A stretch of 64,000 nucleotides of DNA from JANQPA01 sp964628385 (lineage in GTDB: Bacteria; Bacteroidota; Bacteroidia; Chitinophagales; Saprospiraceae), in the NCBI GenBank assembly GCA_964628385.1, contig CAZVOD010000009.1, positions 1 through 64,000 of the forward strand. The letters are read 5' to 3'. A program made the position numbers and the translations under genes. Under the pieces are notes generated by a model. It made no database searches and was not told the DNA's origin. It saw only the letters and a list, made by a program, of their open reading frames with translations. This document shows, one piece after another, positions 52,391 to 60,493 of this stretch; position 1 is the first letter of the stretch, and every line of letters starts with the position of its first letter.

Positions 52391-52784
52391 CTGTAGTTTA
52401 CATTTTAATTCAATAATAGTAGGCCATCAAATGGCGAAACTGCTCATGAGGTAATAAATCTTGAACCAGTCAATATTGCTAAAGGTTAGGGCAGCATTTG
52501 GCAAGCTCACAAAAATAAAAAGCAAATATAACTTCACCAAATTGATTTCTCTCAATGACGACCTTTTCATCCCTCAATCTCACATAATGGTGTATTTTCT
52601 ATCCGGCCATTGCTCCGTTTTCACTCCACTAGACTTGTTTCGTAGGTACAGCTCAGCCACCAGACATTGCATTTGCTTCCATTTGAGTTCCGAATAAAAG
52701 TAAAAGAATTAAGAAAAATAATTTAATTTCATTTTAAACCATGGTCTGATGCGAAAGTCAAAGGCCTGGATTATTGCAGCGTGA
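52391..52784. other. 394-bp divergent spacer between adk and the sigma factor gene
   Basis: No intact gene. On the minus strand near 52665-52735 there is a piece reading EIKLFFLILLLLFGTQMEANAM, which resembles a signal peptide, but it has no start codon in frame and stops after a few residues (GG stop), so it may be a small secreted-peptide remnant. TAGACTTGTTTCGTAGGTA at 52628-52646 is similar to the first bases of the dispersed repeat (copy A) but does not continue. Confidence 0.4.
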
Positions 52785-53399
52785 TTGATATCCGTACATT
52801 CTCAAATATTACGCATTCAAAAATCAATACCTTTGCGTCCTTCATCTACAGAGTTATCAGACGAACAATTACTGGAGCTGATCCGAAAGTCCAAGACTAA
52901 TGAGCGGGGATTCGGCTTACTGATGGGGCAGTATCAGGAGCGCCTTTATTTTCACATTAGAAAGTTGGTAATTGATCATGAAGATGCCAATGATGTACTA
53001 CAGAATTGTTTTATCAAAGTTTATAAAAACATTCACAACTTTGAAGGTAAATCCAAGCTATACACCTGGATGTACAGAATTGCGACCAACGAAGCGATTA
53101 CCTTTTTGAACAAAAAGAAGCGTAAAGCCACTACTTCTATTGACGAGGGAGAAAATCACCTGATCAATGTACTGGAAGCAGATAGCTATTTTGAAGGGGA
53201 TCGCGTAACGATATTACTACAGGCAGCATTAAAAACATTGCCGGAAAAACAGCGGTTGGTATTTAATATGAGATATTTTGATGAAATGAGGTATAGGGAC
53301 ATGTCTGAAATACTGGAAACTTCTATCGGAGCGCTGAAGGCATCGTACCATCATGCTGTAAAGAAAATTGAAAAATATTTAAAAGAACTATCGACATAA
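52785..53399 (+). CDS. sigma-70 family (ECF-type) RNA polymerase sigma factor
   Basis: Up to 204 residues. Region 2 is visible at about residues 45-110 (FGLLMGQYQERLYFHIRKLV, DANDVLQNCFIKVYKNI, LYTWMYRIATNEAITFLNKK), region 4 at about 145-200 (LPEKQRLVFNMRYFDEMRYR, ETSIGALKASYHHAVKKI). No ATG lies before residue 47; the frame begins at TTG 52785. A TAnnTTTG-like box (TACCTTTG, 52828-52835) sits inside this part, so translation may begin further down, for example at TTG 52833. It heads a three-gene operon with an anti-sigma-like and a Spy-like gene. Confidence 0.9.
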   Translation: MISVHSQILRIQKSIPLRPSSTELSDEQLLELIRKSKTNERGFGLLMGQYQERLYFHIRKLVIDHEDANDVLQNCFIKVYKNIHNFEGKSKLYTWMYRIATNEAITFLNKKKRKATTSIDEGENHLINVLEADSYFEGDRVTILLQAALKTLPEKQRLVFNMRYFDEMRYRDMSEILETSIGALKASYHHAVKKIEKYLKELST

Positions 53400-53423
53400 T
53401 GATTGTAATAAAAAGATGGTTAA

Positions 53424-53972
53424 ATGAAAAAAAAGATAAAAAAGAAAGGTCAGGAGGTTAAGGAGGAGTTGAGAGAGTTATCTCCTTTCTTGAGTCAGCT
53501 CAAGGAAAAGCCCGCACCTTTCAGGATTCCGGAGGATTATTTTGAAAAAATGCAGCAGGAAGTTTTTTCAAAGATTCATTCAGAAGAGTTAGCGCCAAAG
53601 ACAAGTGAACCAGCTGATATCGTCAGGCGCATCAATAGCTGGATAAGCAGCCTGTCCTGGTTATTTTATCCAAAATTAGCGGTGGTATTTGCTTCAGTTC
53701 TTATTTTGGTAGTAGCAGGCTATCTGGCTTTATTCAATGAGCCAGGTGGTGCCATACCAAAGGAGTTTGCCGACCTCAGTACCACGGAAGTCAGTGCCTA
53801 TGTGGATAAAAACCTCGATAAATTTGATGATGATGAGCTATCGGAAAATATTGCACTTTCGGAAGATGCTTCCATTCTTCCGGATGAAAAGATAGGCGAT
53901 GAAGAGATCAGCAGATATCTGGATGATGTTCTGGATGATATAGCCCCAGAAGAGCTGGAAGACTTATTTTAG
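53424..53972 (+). CDS. single-pass membrane protein, probable anti-sigma factor
   Basis: 182 residues, 24 bases after the sigma factor gene. A basic start (MKKKIKKKGQEVKEELREL), an amphipathic helix and then one membrane segment (about residues 84-105, YPKLAVVFASVLILVVAGYL), followed by an acidic exported tail rich in Asp and Glu (LDKFDDDELSENIAL, DDVLDDIAPEELEDLF). No zinc-type ZAS motif is seen. Position and one-helix layout suggest that it holds the sigma factor at the membrane. The acidic outer tail could sense metal or envelope state. This role is inference. Confidence 0.75.
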   Translation: MKKKIKKKGQEVKEELRELSPFLSQLKEKPAPFRIPEDYFEKMQQEVFSKIHSEELAPKTSEPADIVRRINSWISSLSWLFYPKLAVVFASVLILVVAGYLALFNEPGGAIPKEFADLSTTEVSAYVDKNLDKFDDDELSENIALSEDASILPDEKIGDEEISRYLDDVLDDIAPEELEDLF

Positions 53973-54288
53973 TAATGCTATATCAGCAAGCCATTTGCAG
54001 TAACCGATAAAAGGACTATTAGACTTGTATCGCTCGTATTGAAGTAGGTTAAAATCAGCTTTTTGCATTCCAGGTCGCTGTTGCATTCCTTCGCTTAAAA
54101 GTCTGACGGGCATTCATCTAGGGAATCGCGCAGTTATCTATGCCGCGCCTGAAGCTAAGATGAGCTGGGTATCTTCTGAGCAAAAGTGCTGGTGTGGGAG
54201 CAAAACAGTTTAATTTTCCTACTATTCTTTCCCGGCGAAACAAGTTTACTATTTAACCACAACTATTTTATTTTGAAAAAAGGGTTCA
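53973..54288. other. 316-bp spacer with dispersed repeat copy B
   Basis: Lies between the anti-sigma-like gene and the Spy-like gene. Repeat copy B (54018-54186) takes up most of it. The last 100 bases are AT-rich and end at the ATG at 54289; no promoter box is certain. The repeat makes it doubtful that the Spy-like gene is cotranscribed with the sigma gene. Confidence 0.5.
54018..54186 (+). repeat. dispersed intergenic repeat, copy B (longest)
   Basis: Landmarks in order: ATTAGACTTGTATCG, GGTTAAAATCAGCTTTTTGC, GGTCGCTGTTGCATTCCTTC, GGGCATTCATCT, CGCGCAGTTATCTATGCCGC, CTGAAGCTAAG and TATCTTCTGAGCAAAA. Copies A (16309-16437) and C (44160-44280) each match parts of it: A the first two thirds, C both ends but not the middle. 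So B is the most complete copy in this window. Confidence 0.65.
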
Positions 54289-54708
54289 ATGAAAAAATTA
54301 ATATTTGCATGTTTTCTGGTCTTGTTAGCCAGTCCGGCATGGAGTCAAAATGGGGAGCGAGTTAAGGCTTTGAAGGTCACCTATATTACTAATCGGCTGG
54401 ATTTAAGTGCCAGGGAGGCCGAGCAATTTTGGCCAATTTACAACAAGCACGAAAAGCAGGAAAATGCTTTGAGAAAAAAGTATCGTTTTTCTGGCAGTTT
54501 GTTGACTATATCGGATGAGGAGGCCAATGAGGCGGTTGAAAATTATCTGACGCTGGAGGAAAAGCTCTTTAAGCTTAAAAGGGACTTCATCAGAAGTCTG
54601 CAAGATATTGTTCCTTCCCGTAAGATTATGTTATTGAATAAGGCAGAAAAGGAATTCAAGCAAGAGCTTTTGAAAATTTTGAAAGAGCGTAGGCGAAACG
54701 AAGATTGA
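54289..54708 (+). CDS. small periplasmic Spy/CpxP-like protein
   Basis: 139 residues. Signal peptide (MKKLIFACFLVLLASPAWSQ), then an all-helical mature protein with the LTxxQ-type pattern: YITNRLDLSAREAEQFWPIY, HEKQENALRKKYRFSG, and EEANEAVENYLTLEEKLFKL. This resembles Spy/CpxP-type chaperones or metal and stress sensors; in Bacteroidota such genes often follow an ECF sigma factor and its anti-sigma partner, as here. It probably takes part in the same envelope stress response. It is 316 bases from the anti-sigma-like gene. Confidence 0.75.
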   Translation: MKKLIFACFLVLLASPAWSQNGERVKALKVTYITNRLDLSAREAEQFWPIYNKHEKQENALRKKYRFSGSLLTISDEEANEAVENYLTLEEKLFKLKRDFIRSLQDIVPSRKIMLLNKAEKEFKQELLKILKERRRNED

Positions 54709-54754
54709 TTGAGTGGGCTGTAAATTTGCTAAAGCAGTGGCTTGATATCTCAAA

Positions 54755-54796
54755 AAATTCAGAGATGTCATTTTTAAAAATGACATCTCTGAATTT
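54755..54796. repeat. 42-bp perfect palindrome
   Basis: AAATTCAGAGATGTCATTTT at 54755-54774 and its exact complement, with T-A at the centre, form a palindrome without a loop from 54755 to 54796 (21 bp per arm). The core is ATGTCATTTTTAAAAATGAC. Its position 46 bases after the Spy-like stop would suit a terminator, but a loop-less AT-rich dyad is an odd form for one. Confidence 0.9.
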
Positions 54797-54844
54797 GCTT
54801 CACCTATATTATTGATAAATAACTGATAATCAAAGTTTTATCTT

Positions 54845-54890
54845 TTTTTTGCAGACATGTCATTTCTAAAAATGACATGTCTGCAAAAAA
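54845..54890. terminator. 46-bp near-perfect palindrome, possible bidirectional terminator
   Basis: TTTTTTGCAGACATGTCATT begins at 54845 and is mirrored to 54890 around the centre 54867/54868, with one mismatched pair (C54866 and A54869). Both ends are runs of six T or six A, so it would have a U-rich tail on either strand. The inner GACATGTCATTT motif repeats that of the palindrome 90 bp upstream. Confidence 0.85.
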
Positions 54891-54898
54891 GTACATGA

Positions 54899-54912
54899 CA
54901 TGTCTAGACATG
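54899..54912. repeat. 14-bp palindrome CATGTCTAGACATG
   Basis: CATGTCT (54899-54905) and AGACATG (54906-54912) are exact complements. The surrounding GACATG/CATGTC units occur four times between 54890 and 54920, echoing the two longer palindromes upstream. Confidence 0.8.
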
Positions 54913-54986
54913 ACATGTCTTGGGGTAGTACTATTAGACCCCACTCTCAAATCCTTCCCCTTTTCGGAACATTTTACCAAATACAA

Positions 54987-55018
54987 AAGCCTCTCCCAAA
55001 ACTAATCAGGAGAGGCTT
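54987..55018 (-). terminator. rho-independent terminator of the PBP1A gene
   Basis: AAGCCTCTCC (54987-54996) pairs with GGAGAGGCTT (55009-55018) over a 12-base loop. On the minus strand it lies 27 bases after the PBP1A stop and is followed by TTGTATTTGG. It is the best terminator for that gene. Confidence 0.85.
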
Positions 55019-55045
55019 GACTATTCAAAACTCATTTATAGCTCT

Positions 55046-57478
55046 TTATCCCTCATCATCTGTAGGGACCTCCGCAATGACCTTTTCATTCGCCTCCACT
55101 TCCTGGCTTTCCTCAGTCCCTTCATTACCCTCGGTTTCGTCTTTTGCTTTTGGATAAAAAACATTCTTACAATTTAAGGCCTGTTTCACATGCTTTGGAA
55201 CTTCAGCAAATTCACTGGACACATATTTAGCATATCGATCATCCCCATTCATAGCTTTAATAAATTCGGCAAAAATCGGTAAAGCTGTATTAGCCCCCTG
55301 CCCCAAACGCAAAGAACGGAAACGCACAGCCGGTGATTCTGCACCAACCCAGGCTCCGGCTACCAGAGTAGGCGTAAAGCCCATAAACCATCCATCCGAA
55401 TGATTCTGACTCGTTCCTGTCTTACCGGCCAAATCATTTTCAAATTTATAGCGATAGCGTAAGCGCATTCCCGTACCCCTGTCGACTGCAGAGCGAAGCA
55501 TCTCCCGGATCATCAAAGCATGATCGGGTTCCATTACCTGTACCCAAAAGCTGGTATCCATTTTGGGTCGATTATCAATCAAAACTTCCCCATCCCGGGT
55601 GACTACCTTAGTGACATAAACCGGTTCCGGCCGCTTACCTTCATTAGCAAAAGTCCCATACACCTTCATCATATTGAACAGTGATGTCTCAATGGCTCCC
55701 AAAGCAATAGCAGGTACGCCCAGTACAGTATCAGCAACACCCAGCTCTTCGGCTAACTCAGCCACGTATTTTGGTCCCGAACGCATAGCCAAATTTACAG
55801 TAACTGTATTGATGGAATTGATCAATCCACCTTCCATAGAATAGGATCCGCCATATTTATTATCAGCATTTTTAGGCGTCCAGTTTTCGTATTTGGTATA
55901 AGTCCGTAGATAGTCACCCGTGTAAGTACACGGTGCAATCCCTCTCCTTATTGCATTAGCGTATACAATAGGTTTAAACGTAGACCCCACATGGCGTTTG
56001 GAACGAACATGGTCATATTGAAAATATTTATGCTCAATACCCCCAACCCAGGCTTTAATCGCTCCTGTGTTGGGTTCCATTGCCAGAAAGCCAGCGTTGA
56101 GGAAGCCCAAATAGTATTTGATGGAATCCATTGGACTCATCATCACTTGTTTTTCTCCCTTTTCCCAATCAAATACCGTCATATTAATCGGCACATTGAA
56201 CATCGAGTCGATTTCGGGTTCTGAAAAACCAGATTCTTTCAGCATCTGATATCTTAAAGAAGCGGTCTTACTCAATAATAAAATAGTATCATTCTCCCAA
56301 GGAGCCTCTCCATTTAGATGTTCAATAAAATCTTTCTGTAAATCCTTAAGACGACCTTTCAAAGCCTGCTCCGCGTAGGCCTGAAGCTGTGCATCTATTG
56401 TTGTATAAATTTTTAATCCATCCGTGTATAAATCATAAGCCATGCCATTGGGCTTTCTCAAATCGGCTAACTGCTGCTTTAGCTCCAATCTTAGATGTTC
56501 TCTGAAATGTGTTGCCAACCCTTCATTGTTAGTTAGCAAGGCATAATTCAAGCGAATAGGCTCTTTTTTCAAAGAATCAGCCAACTCCTTTTTCAAGTAA
56601 CCATACTTAGCCATTTGGTGCAGTACCAAATTCCGGCGTTCCATAGAACGTTCAGGAAAACGATTAGGATTGTAAACAGAAGTAGCTTTGAGCATCCCCA
56701 CTAATACGGCTGATTGGCTTACGGTAAGCTTTTCTGGTGTGGTGTTAAAAAATCGATGCGCAGCTACTTTAATACCGTAAGTATTTTCACTGAATGGAAC
56801 AGTATTCAGGTACAATTCAAGAATTTCATCCTTGTCATACATCGACTCCAGTTTCCAGGCGATCAGCACCTCCTTCAGCTTGTTGATCAGTAAAGAGCCA
56901 AAACCATATTCTTCCCGGGGATACAAGTTTTTGGCCAATTGCTGACTCAATGTGCTCCCACCCCCCGAAGCCTTATCGTTTAATACCAGTGTTTTTACAA
57001 ATACACGGAACCAGGAACGTACATCCACTCCTCCGTGAAGAAAAAAACGAGCATCTTCAGTGGCAATTAGGGCATTGATGAAATGATCAGAAATATCTTC
57101 AAATTTTACATTACTTCTGTTTTCAATATAGTATCGACCCAGCACTGTTTCATCTGATGCCAATACTTCTGACCCCTGATAAATAGTAACGTTGGCCAAA
57201 GCCTGACGATCCGGTAAGTTGCCGTAAACCCCCATGGAAATAGCCAGCATCAAACTGCCTGCCAGGAGCGCAGCAACACTTGAGAAGAGCAATGAAAAGA
57301 CCAATGCCCAAAATAAAGCAGTATACTTGTCTCTAAAATGTTTGTAAAAAGTAGTTAGCTGATTTGTTATCAGAGCGGGAATCCGCTTCAACCTGTCCAA
57401 TTGTATTGGGCGATTTTTTTTGATTGTTGTATGTTGCATGGGACGTTGATTTTTTATGTGAATATGTTCTCTTTGCAT
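55046..57478 (-). CDS. mrcA: penicillin-binding protein 1A (bifunctional transglycosylase/transpeptidase)
   Basis: 810 residues from the ATG at 57478; the frame reaches 57511 only with a TTG. A basic cytoplasmic tail is followed by a membrane anchor (about residues 58-83, ALVFSLLFSSVAALLAGSL), a GT51 transglycosylase domain (ALIATEDARFFLHGGVD, GGSTLSQQLAKNLY) and a transpeptidase domain with GSTFKP (SxxK), SINTVT (SxN) and GKTGTSQNHSDGW (KTGT). The end is low-complexity and acidic (DETEGNEGTEESQEVEANEK). It builds and cross-links peptidoglycan. Divergent from the aconitase gene. Confidence 0.94.
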   Translation of the reverse strand: MQREHIHIKNQRPMQHTTIKKNRPIQLDRLKRIPALITNQLTTFYKHFRDKYTALFWALVFSLLFSSVAALLAGSLMLAISMGVYGNLPDRQALANVTIYQGSEVLASDETVLGRYYIENRSNVKFEDISDHFINALIATEDARFFLHGGVDVRSWFRVFVKTLVLNDKASGGGSTLSQQLAKNLYPREEYGFGSLLINKLKEVLIAWKLESMYDKDEILELYLNTVPFSENTYGIKVAAHRFFNTTPEKLTVSQSAVLVGMLKATSVYNPNRFPERSMERRNLVLHQMAKYGYLKKELADSLKKEPIRLNYALLTNNEGLATHFREHLRLELKQQLADLRKPNGMAYDLYTDGLKIYTTIDAQLQAYAEQALKGRLKDLQKDFIEHLNGEAPWENDTILLLSKTASLRYQMLKESGFSEPEIDSMFNVPINMTVFDWEKGEKQVMMSPMDSIKYYLGFLNAGFLAMEPNTGAIKAWVGGIEHKYFQYDHVRSKRHVGSTFKPIVYANAIRRGIAPCTYTGDYLRTYTKYENWTPKNADNKYGGSYSMEGGLINSINTVTVNLAMRSGPKYVAELAEELGVADTVLGVPAIALGAIETSLFNMMKVYGTFANEGKRPEPVYVTKVVTRDGEVLIDNRPKMDTSFWVQVMEPDHALMIREMLRSAVDRGTGMRLRYRYKFENDLAGKTGTSQNHSDGWFMGFTPTLVAGAWVGAESPAVRFRSLRLGQGANTALPIFAEFIKAMNGDDRYAKYVSSEFAEVPKHVKQALNCKNVFYPKAKDETEGNEGTEESQEVEANEKVIAEVPTDDEG

Positions 57479-57556
57479 ACCATTCCTTCTTTTGACTTTT
57501 CGAAAAACCAAAAAGTAACGGCCTTAACAAATGTTTAATTAGCCGAATGAAGCTGG

Positions 57557-57582
57557 CTGTACTGCATACAAATGCAGTACAG
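57557..57582. promoter_or_regulatory. 11-bp perfect inverted repeat upstream of PBP1A
   Basis: CTGTACTGCAT (57557-57567), loop ACAA, ATGCAGTACAG (57572-57582). It lies 79 bases upstream of the PBP1A start on that gene's side of the divergent spacer. A third GCAGTAC motif sits just beyond, at 57593-57599. It could be an operator for the PBP1A gene or a leader hairpin. Confidence 0.5.
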
Positions 57583-58063
57583 ACCATTTATGGCAGTACG
57601 GTTTTTTTGCTTACCCAATTGATTATTCTAATTGGCAATTTGATGAGCGCTTCTAAACAGAATACGGGATTTAGAGCTTCTCTTTTGCCGAATTACCAGG
57701 ACGTTTTGAGAATGTCGAGTTTTATTGTATAAACACTGTTTTTAACGAGAGGAATTAAAAGAGGGTTCCATTTTTATTAATTTTTTTCCGGCGGATTTGG
57801 TCGTCTAACATACACTTCATAAACGGAGCTTATTCCAGTAAATTTTAGATCAGTTGTTTTTTTTTCTTAAATTCCCTAGTATACCAAATAAAATTATACG
57901 CTACCGGCTTTCATACCCAAAAGAAAAGCCCTTTATGAACAATTGTATTTTTCGTCAACTTTTTATTAAAGAAAGTAGCCTACAGAAGTCTTGAATTCGT
58001 ACAAACTCATAGATTAGTGACGCTTGCAGGAATTTCGGAAATTTATAAATTCACTAAAATTTG

Positions 58064-58071
58064 TACATTTG
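58064..58071 (+). promoter_or_regulatory. Bacteroidota -7 box (TAnnTTTG) before aconitase
   Basis: TACATTTG fits the TAnnTTTG consensus of Bacteroidota housekeeping promoters and lies 55 bases before the aconitase ATG. A -33 TTTG box at the usual distance is not clear, so the site is a candidate only. Confidence 0.4.
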
Positions 58072-58126
58072 GCTACTGGAAAAATTTTAACAAAAACATT
58101 TACCAACATTAAATAAGTTTCTTACT

Positions 58127-60409
58127 ATGCCATTCGATATTGATATGTTAAGCTCCTTTTACGGATCTTTTGCCGGCAAAGTGGATGAAGCCAAGAGAGT
58201 ACTTGGCAAACCACTGACCCTTTCTGAAAAAATCCTCTATGCCCACCTCCATCCAGAATCTCCATTACAAGCCTATAAGCGAGGCGGTGATTATGTTTTT
58301 TTTGCACCAGATCGCGTTGCTATGCAAGATGCAACAGCCCAGATGGCTTTGCTGCAGTTTATGATGGCAGGCCGCGACAAGGCAGCAGTGCCTTCAACTG
58401 TACACTGTGATCACTTGATACAAGCCGAAGTAGGCGCCGAAAAAGACTTACAGGTGGCCCTCAATACCAACAATGAAGTTTATGACTTTCTAGCCTCTGT
58501 ATCCAGAAAGTACGGCATTGGCTTCTGGAAGCCAGGTGCAGGAATTATCCACCAAATCGTTCTCGAAAACTATGCCTTCCCCGGTGGAATGATGATCGGT
58601 ACAGACTCTCACACGCCCAATGCCGGCGGTCTGGGTATGGTAGCTATCGGCGTAGGTGGTGCCGATGCAGTTGATGTAATGGCTGGCATGCCATGGGAAC
58701 TAAAGATGCCTAAATTGATCGGTGTAAAACTAACCGGCAAAATGAATGGCTGGACATCCTCAAAAGATGTCATTCTCAAAGTTGCCGGAATCCTTACCGT
58801 AAAGGGGGGTACCGGAGCTATTGTTGAGTATTTTGGTCCCGGCGCCCGTTCTCTTTCCTGTACCGGTAAGGGAACAATTTGTAATATGGGAGCCGAAATT
58901 GGTGCCACTACCTCCACGTTTGGATACGACGACTCTATGAAGCGCTACCTGGAAGCTACACAGCGTGCAGAAGTCGCCCAATTGGCCGATGGCATCGCCG
59001 AATACCTAACCGGTGATGCGGAATGCTACGAGAATCCTGAACAATACTTTGATAAAGTGGTAGAGATTGACCTTTCTACACTTGAACCACACATAAATGG
59101 TCCGTACACACCGGACCTGGCCTGGCCTATTTCTAAGTTTGCCGCAGCCGTAAAGGAAAATAACTATCCCCAAAAGCTGGAAGTCGGACTGATCGGTTCT
59201 TGTACTAATTCTTCTTATGAAGACCTGGACAGAGCAGCCTCACTGGCTAAGCAAGCAATGGCTAAAAAGTTGAGGGTAAAGTCAGAATTTACTGTTACGC
59301 CAGGATCTGAGCAAATTCGCTATACTGTCGAAAGAGATGGCCTACTGAATAACTTTGAGGACATTGGTGGTGTAGTACTGGCCAATGCCTGTGGCCCCTG
59401 TATTGGGCAGTGGGCTCGTCATACCGATGACCCCAGTCGCGCCAACTCTATCATTACTTCATTCAATAGAAATTTCTCTAAGCGTAATGATGGTAACCCT
59501 CAAACACGGGCTTTTGTCGCTTCTCCCGAAATTGTAACAGCTATGTCTATTGCCGGTGATTTGACATTTAATCCGCTAACCGATACATTGAAAAATGAAG
59601 ATGGAGAAGATGTAAAATTAGACCCGCCAGTAGGCGTAGAATTACCTCCCAGAGGATTCGATGTAAAAGATGCCGGGTTCATCAATCCGGAATCCGACGG
59701 AAGTCATATGGAAGTACAGGTGGATCCGGAATCTAACCGTTTGCAGCTTTTGACACCATTCGAGCCTATCACTAATGATCAATTGACAGATATGCGCATT
59801 TTGATCAAAGCAAAAGGCAAGTGTACAACGGATCATATTTCTATGGCTGGCCCATGGCTGAAGTATAGAGGTCACCTTGAAAATATTTCCAATAACTGCT
59901 TTATTGGTGCTGTCAATTACTTCAATGACGATACCAATAATGTAGCCAACTACGTGGATAATAAAGATGAAGCGGAGTTTTTACCAGTACCCGATTCAGC
60001 AAGAAAATATAAAGCTGCTGGTATCAGTACAATAGTTTTTGGCGAAGATAATTACGGCGAAGGTTCTTCTCGCGAACACGCAGCTATGGAGCCTCGTCAC
60101 CTGGGCGTAAAAGTGGTAGTTGTAAAATCTTTTGCCAGAATTCACGAAACTAACCTGAAGAAGCAGGGAATGCTGGCATTCACTTTTGTCAATCCCGATG
60201 ATTATGATAAAATCCGTCAGGATGATAAAATTGACGTACTAGGCCTCGACGAAATGACACCGGGGAAAAACATGAAAATAGTACTCAAGCACAAAGATGG
60301 GTCAACTGATGAGTTTGAAGTAACCCATACTTATAATCAAGCGCAGATTGACTGGGTAACAGCAGGCTCTGCTTTGAATAAAATTCGTAGAGACCTGGCC
60401 GCTGCCTAA
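58127..60409 (+). CDS. acnA: aconitate hydratase (mitochondrial-type aconitase)
   Basis: 760 residues. Converts citrate to isocitrate in the TCA cycle. It carries a [4Fe-4S] cluster: the Cys ligands fit GSCTNSSYEDL and ANACGPCIGQW. Other marks are GTDSHTPNAGGLGM at about residues 158-171 and the swivel-domain NYGEGSSREHAAMEPRHLG. Length and features match the mitochondrial-type form common in Bacteroidota. A strong terminator follows at 60429-60470. The promoter-like box upstream is at 58064-58071. Confidence 0.96.
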   Translation: MPFDIDMLSSFYGSFAGKVDEAKRVLGKPLTLSEKILYAHLHPESPLQAYKRGGDYVFFAPDRVAMQDATAQMALLQFMMAGRDKAAVPSTVHCDHLIQAEVGAEKDLQVALNTNNEVYDFLASVSRKYGIGFWKPGAGIIHQIVLENYAFPGGMMIGTDSHTPNAGGLGMVAIGVGGADAVDVMAGMPWELKMPKLIGVKLTGKMNGWTSSKDVILKVAGILTVKGGTGAIVEYFGPGARSLSCTGKGTICNMGAEIGATTSTFGYDDSMKRYLEATQRAEVAQLADGIAEYLTGDAECYENPEQYFDKVVEIDLSTLEPHINGPYTPDLAWPISKFAAAVKENNYPQKLEVGLIGSCTNSSYEDLDRAASLAKQAMAKKLRVKSEFTVTPGSEQIRYTVERDGLLNNFEDIGGVVLANACGPCIGQWARHTDDPSRANSIITSFNRNFSKRNDGNPQTRAFVASPEIVTAMSIAGDLTFNPLTDTLKNEDGEDVKLDPPVGVELPPRGFDVKDAGFINPESDGSHMEVQVDPESNRLQLLTPFEPITNDQLTDMRILIKAKGKCTTDHISMAGPWLKYRGHLENISNNCFIGAVNYFNDDTNNVANYVDNKDEAEFLPVPDSARKYKAAGISTIVFGEDNYGEGSSREHAAMEPRHLGVKVVVVKSFARIHETNLKKQGMLAFTFVNPDDYDKIRQDDKIDVLGLDEMTPGKNMKIVLKHKDGSTDEFEVTHTYNQAQIDWVTAGSALNKIRRDLAAA

Positions 60410-60428
60410 GTCTTGAATTTTTATACTG

Positions 60429-60470
60429 AAGCAAAGAGATGAACGGCAGTGTTCATCTCTTTGCTTTTCT
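60429..60470 (+). terminator. strong rho-independent terminator after aconitase
   Basis: AAGCAAAGAGATGAAC (60429-60444) and GTTCATCTCTTTGCTT (60451-60466) form a perfect 16-bp stem with loop GGCAGT, followed by TTCT. It is 20 bases after the aconitase stop and ends 24 bases before the next start codon, so the lipoprotein gene downstream probably needs its own promoter or readthrough. Confidence 0.95.
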
Positions 60471-60493
60471 ACCCACCACAAAGCTTTCTGCTC

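Larger units (their letters stand above)
54709..55045. other. 337-bp spacer with a cluster of palindromes
   Basis: Convergent spacer between the Spy-like gene (plus) and PBP1A (minus). It is full of dyad structures: 54755-54796, 54845-54890, 54899-54912 and the terminator at 54987-55018. The ATGACAT/ATGTCAT core recurs in the first three. I find no gene in it. Confidence 0.8.
57479..58126. other. 648-bp divergent spacer between PBP1A and aconitase
   Basis: No gene supported; a 61-codon frame from 57547 has no family features. Features seen are the hairpin at 57557-57582 and a promoter-like box at 58064-58071. The rest is AT-rich. Confidence 0.6.

Noticed and set aside
52628..52646. Possible fourth copy of the dispersed repeat (TAGACTTGTTTCGTAGGTA)
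   Set aside because: Only about 19 bases match and the similarity does not continue into the next blocks.
52665..52735. Signal-peptide-like piece on the minus strand (FFLILLLLFGTQMEANAM)
   Set aside because: No in-frame start codon and an early stop; at best a remnant of a small secreted peptide gene.
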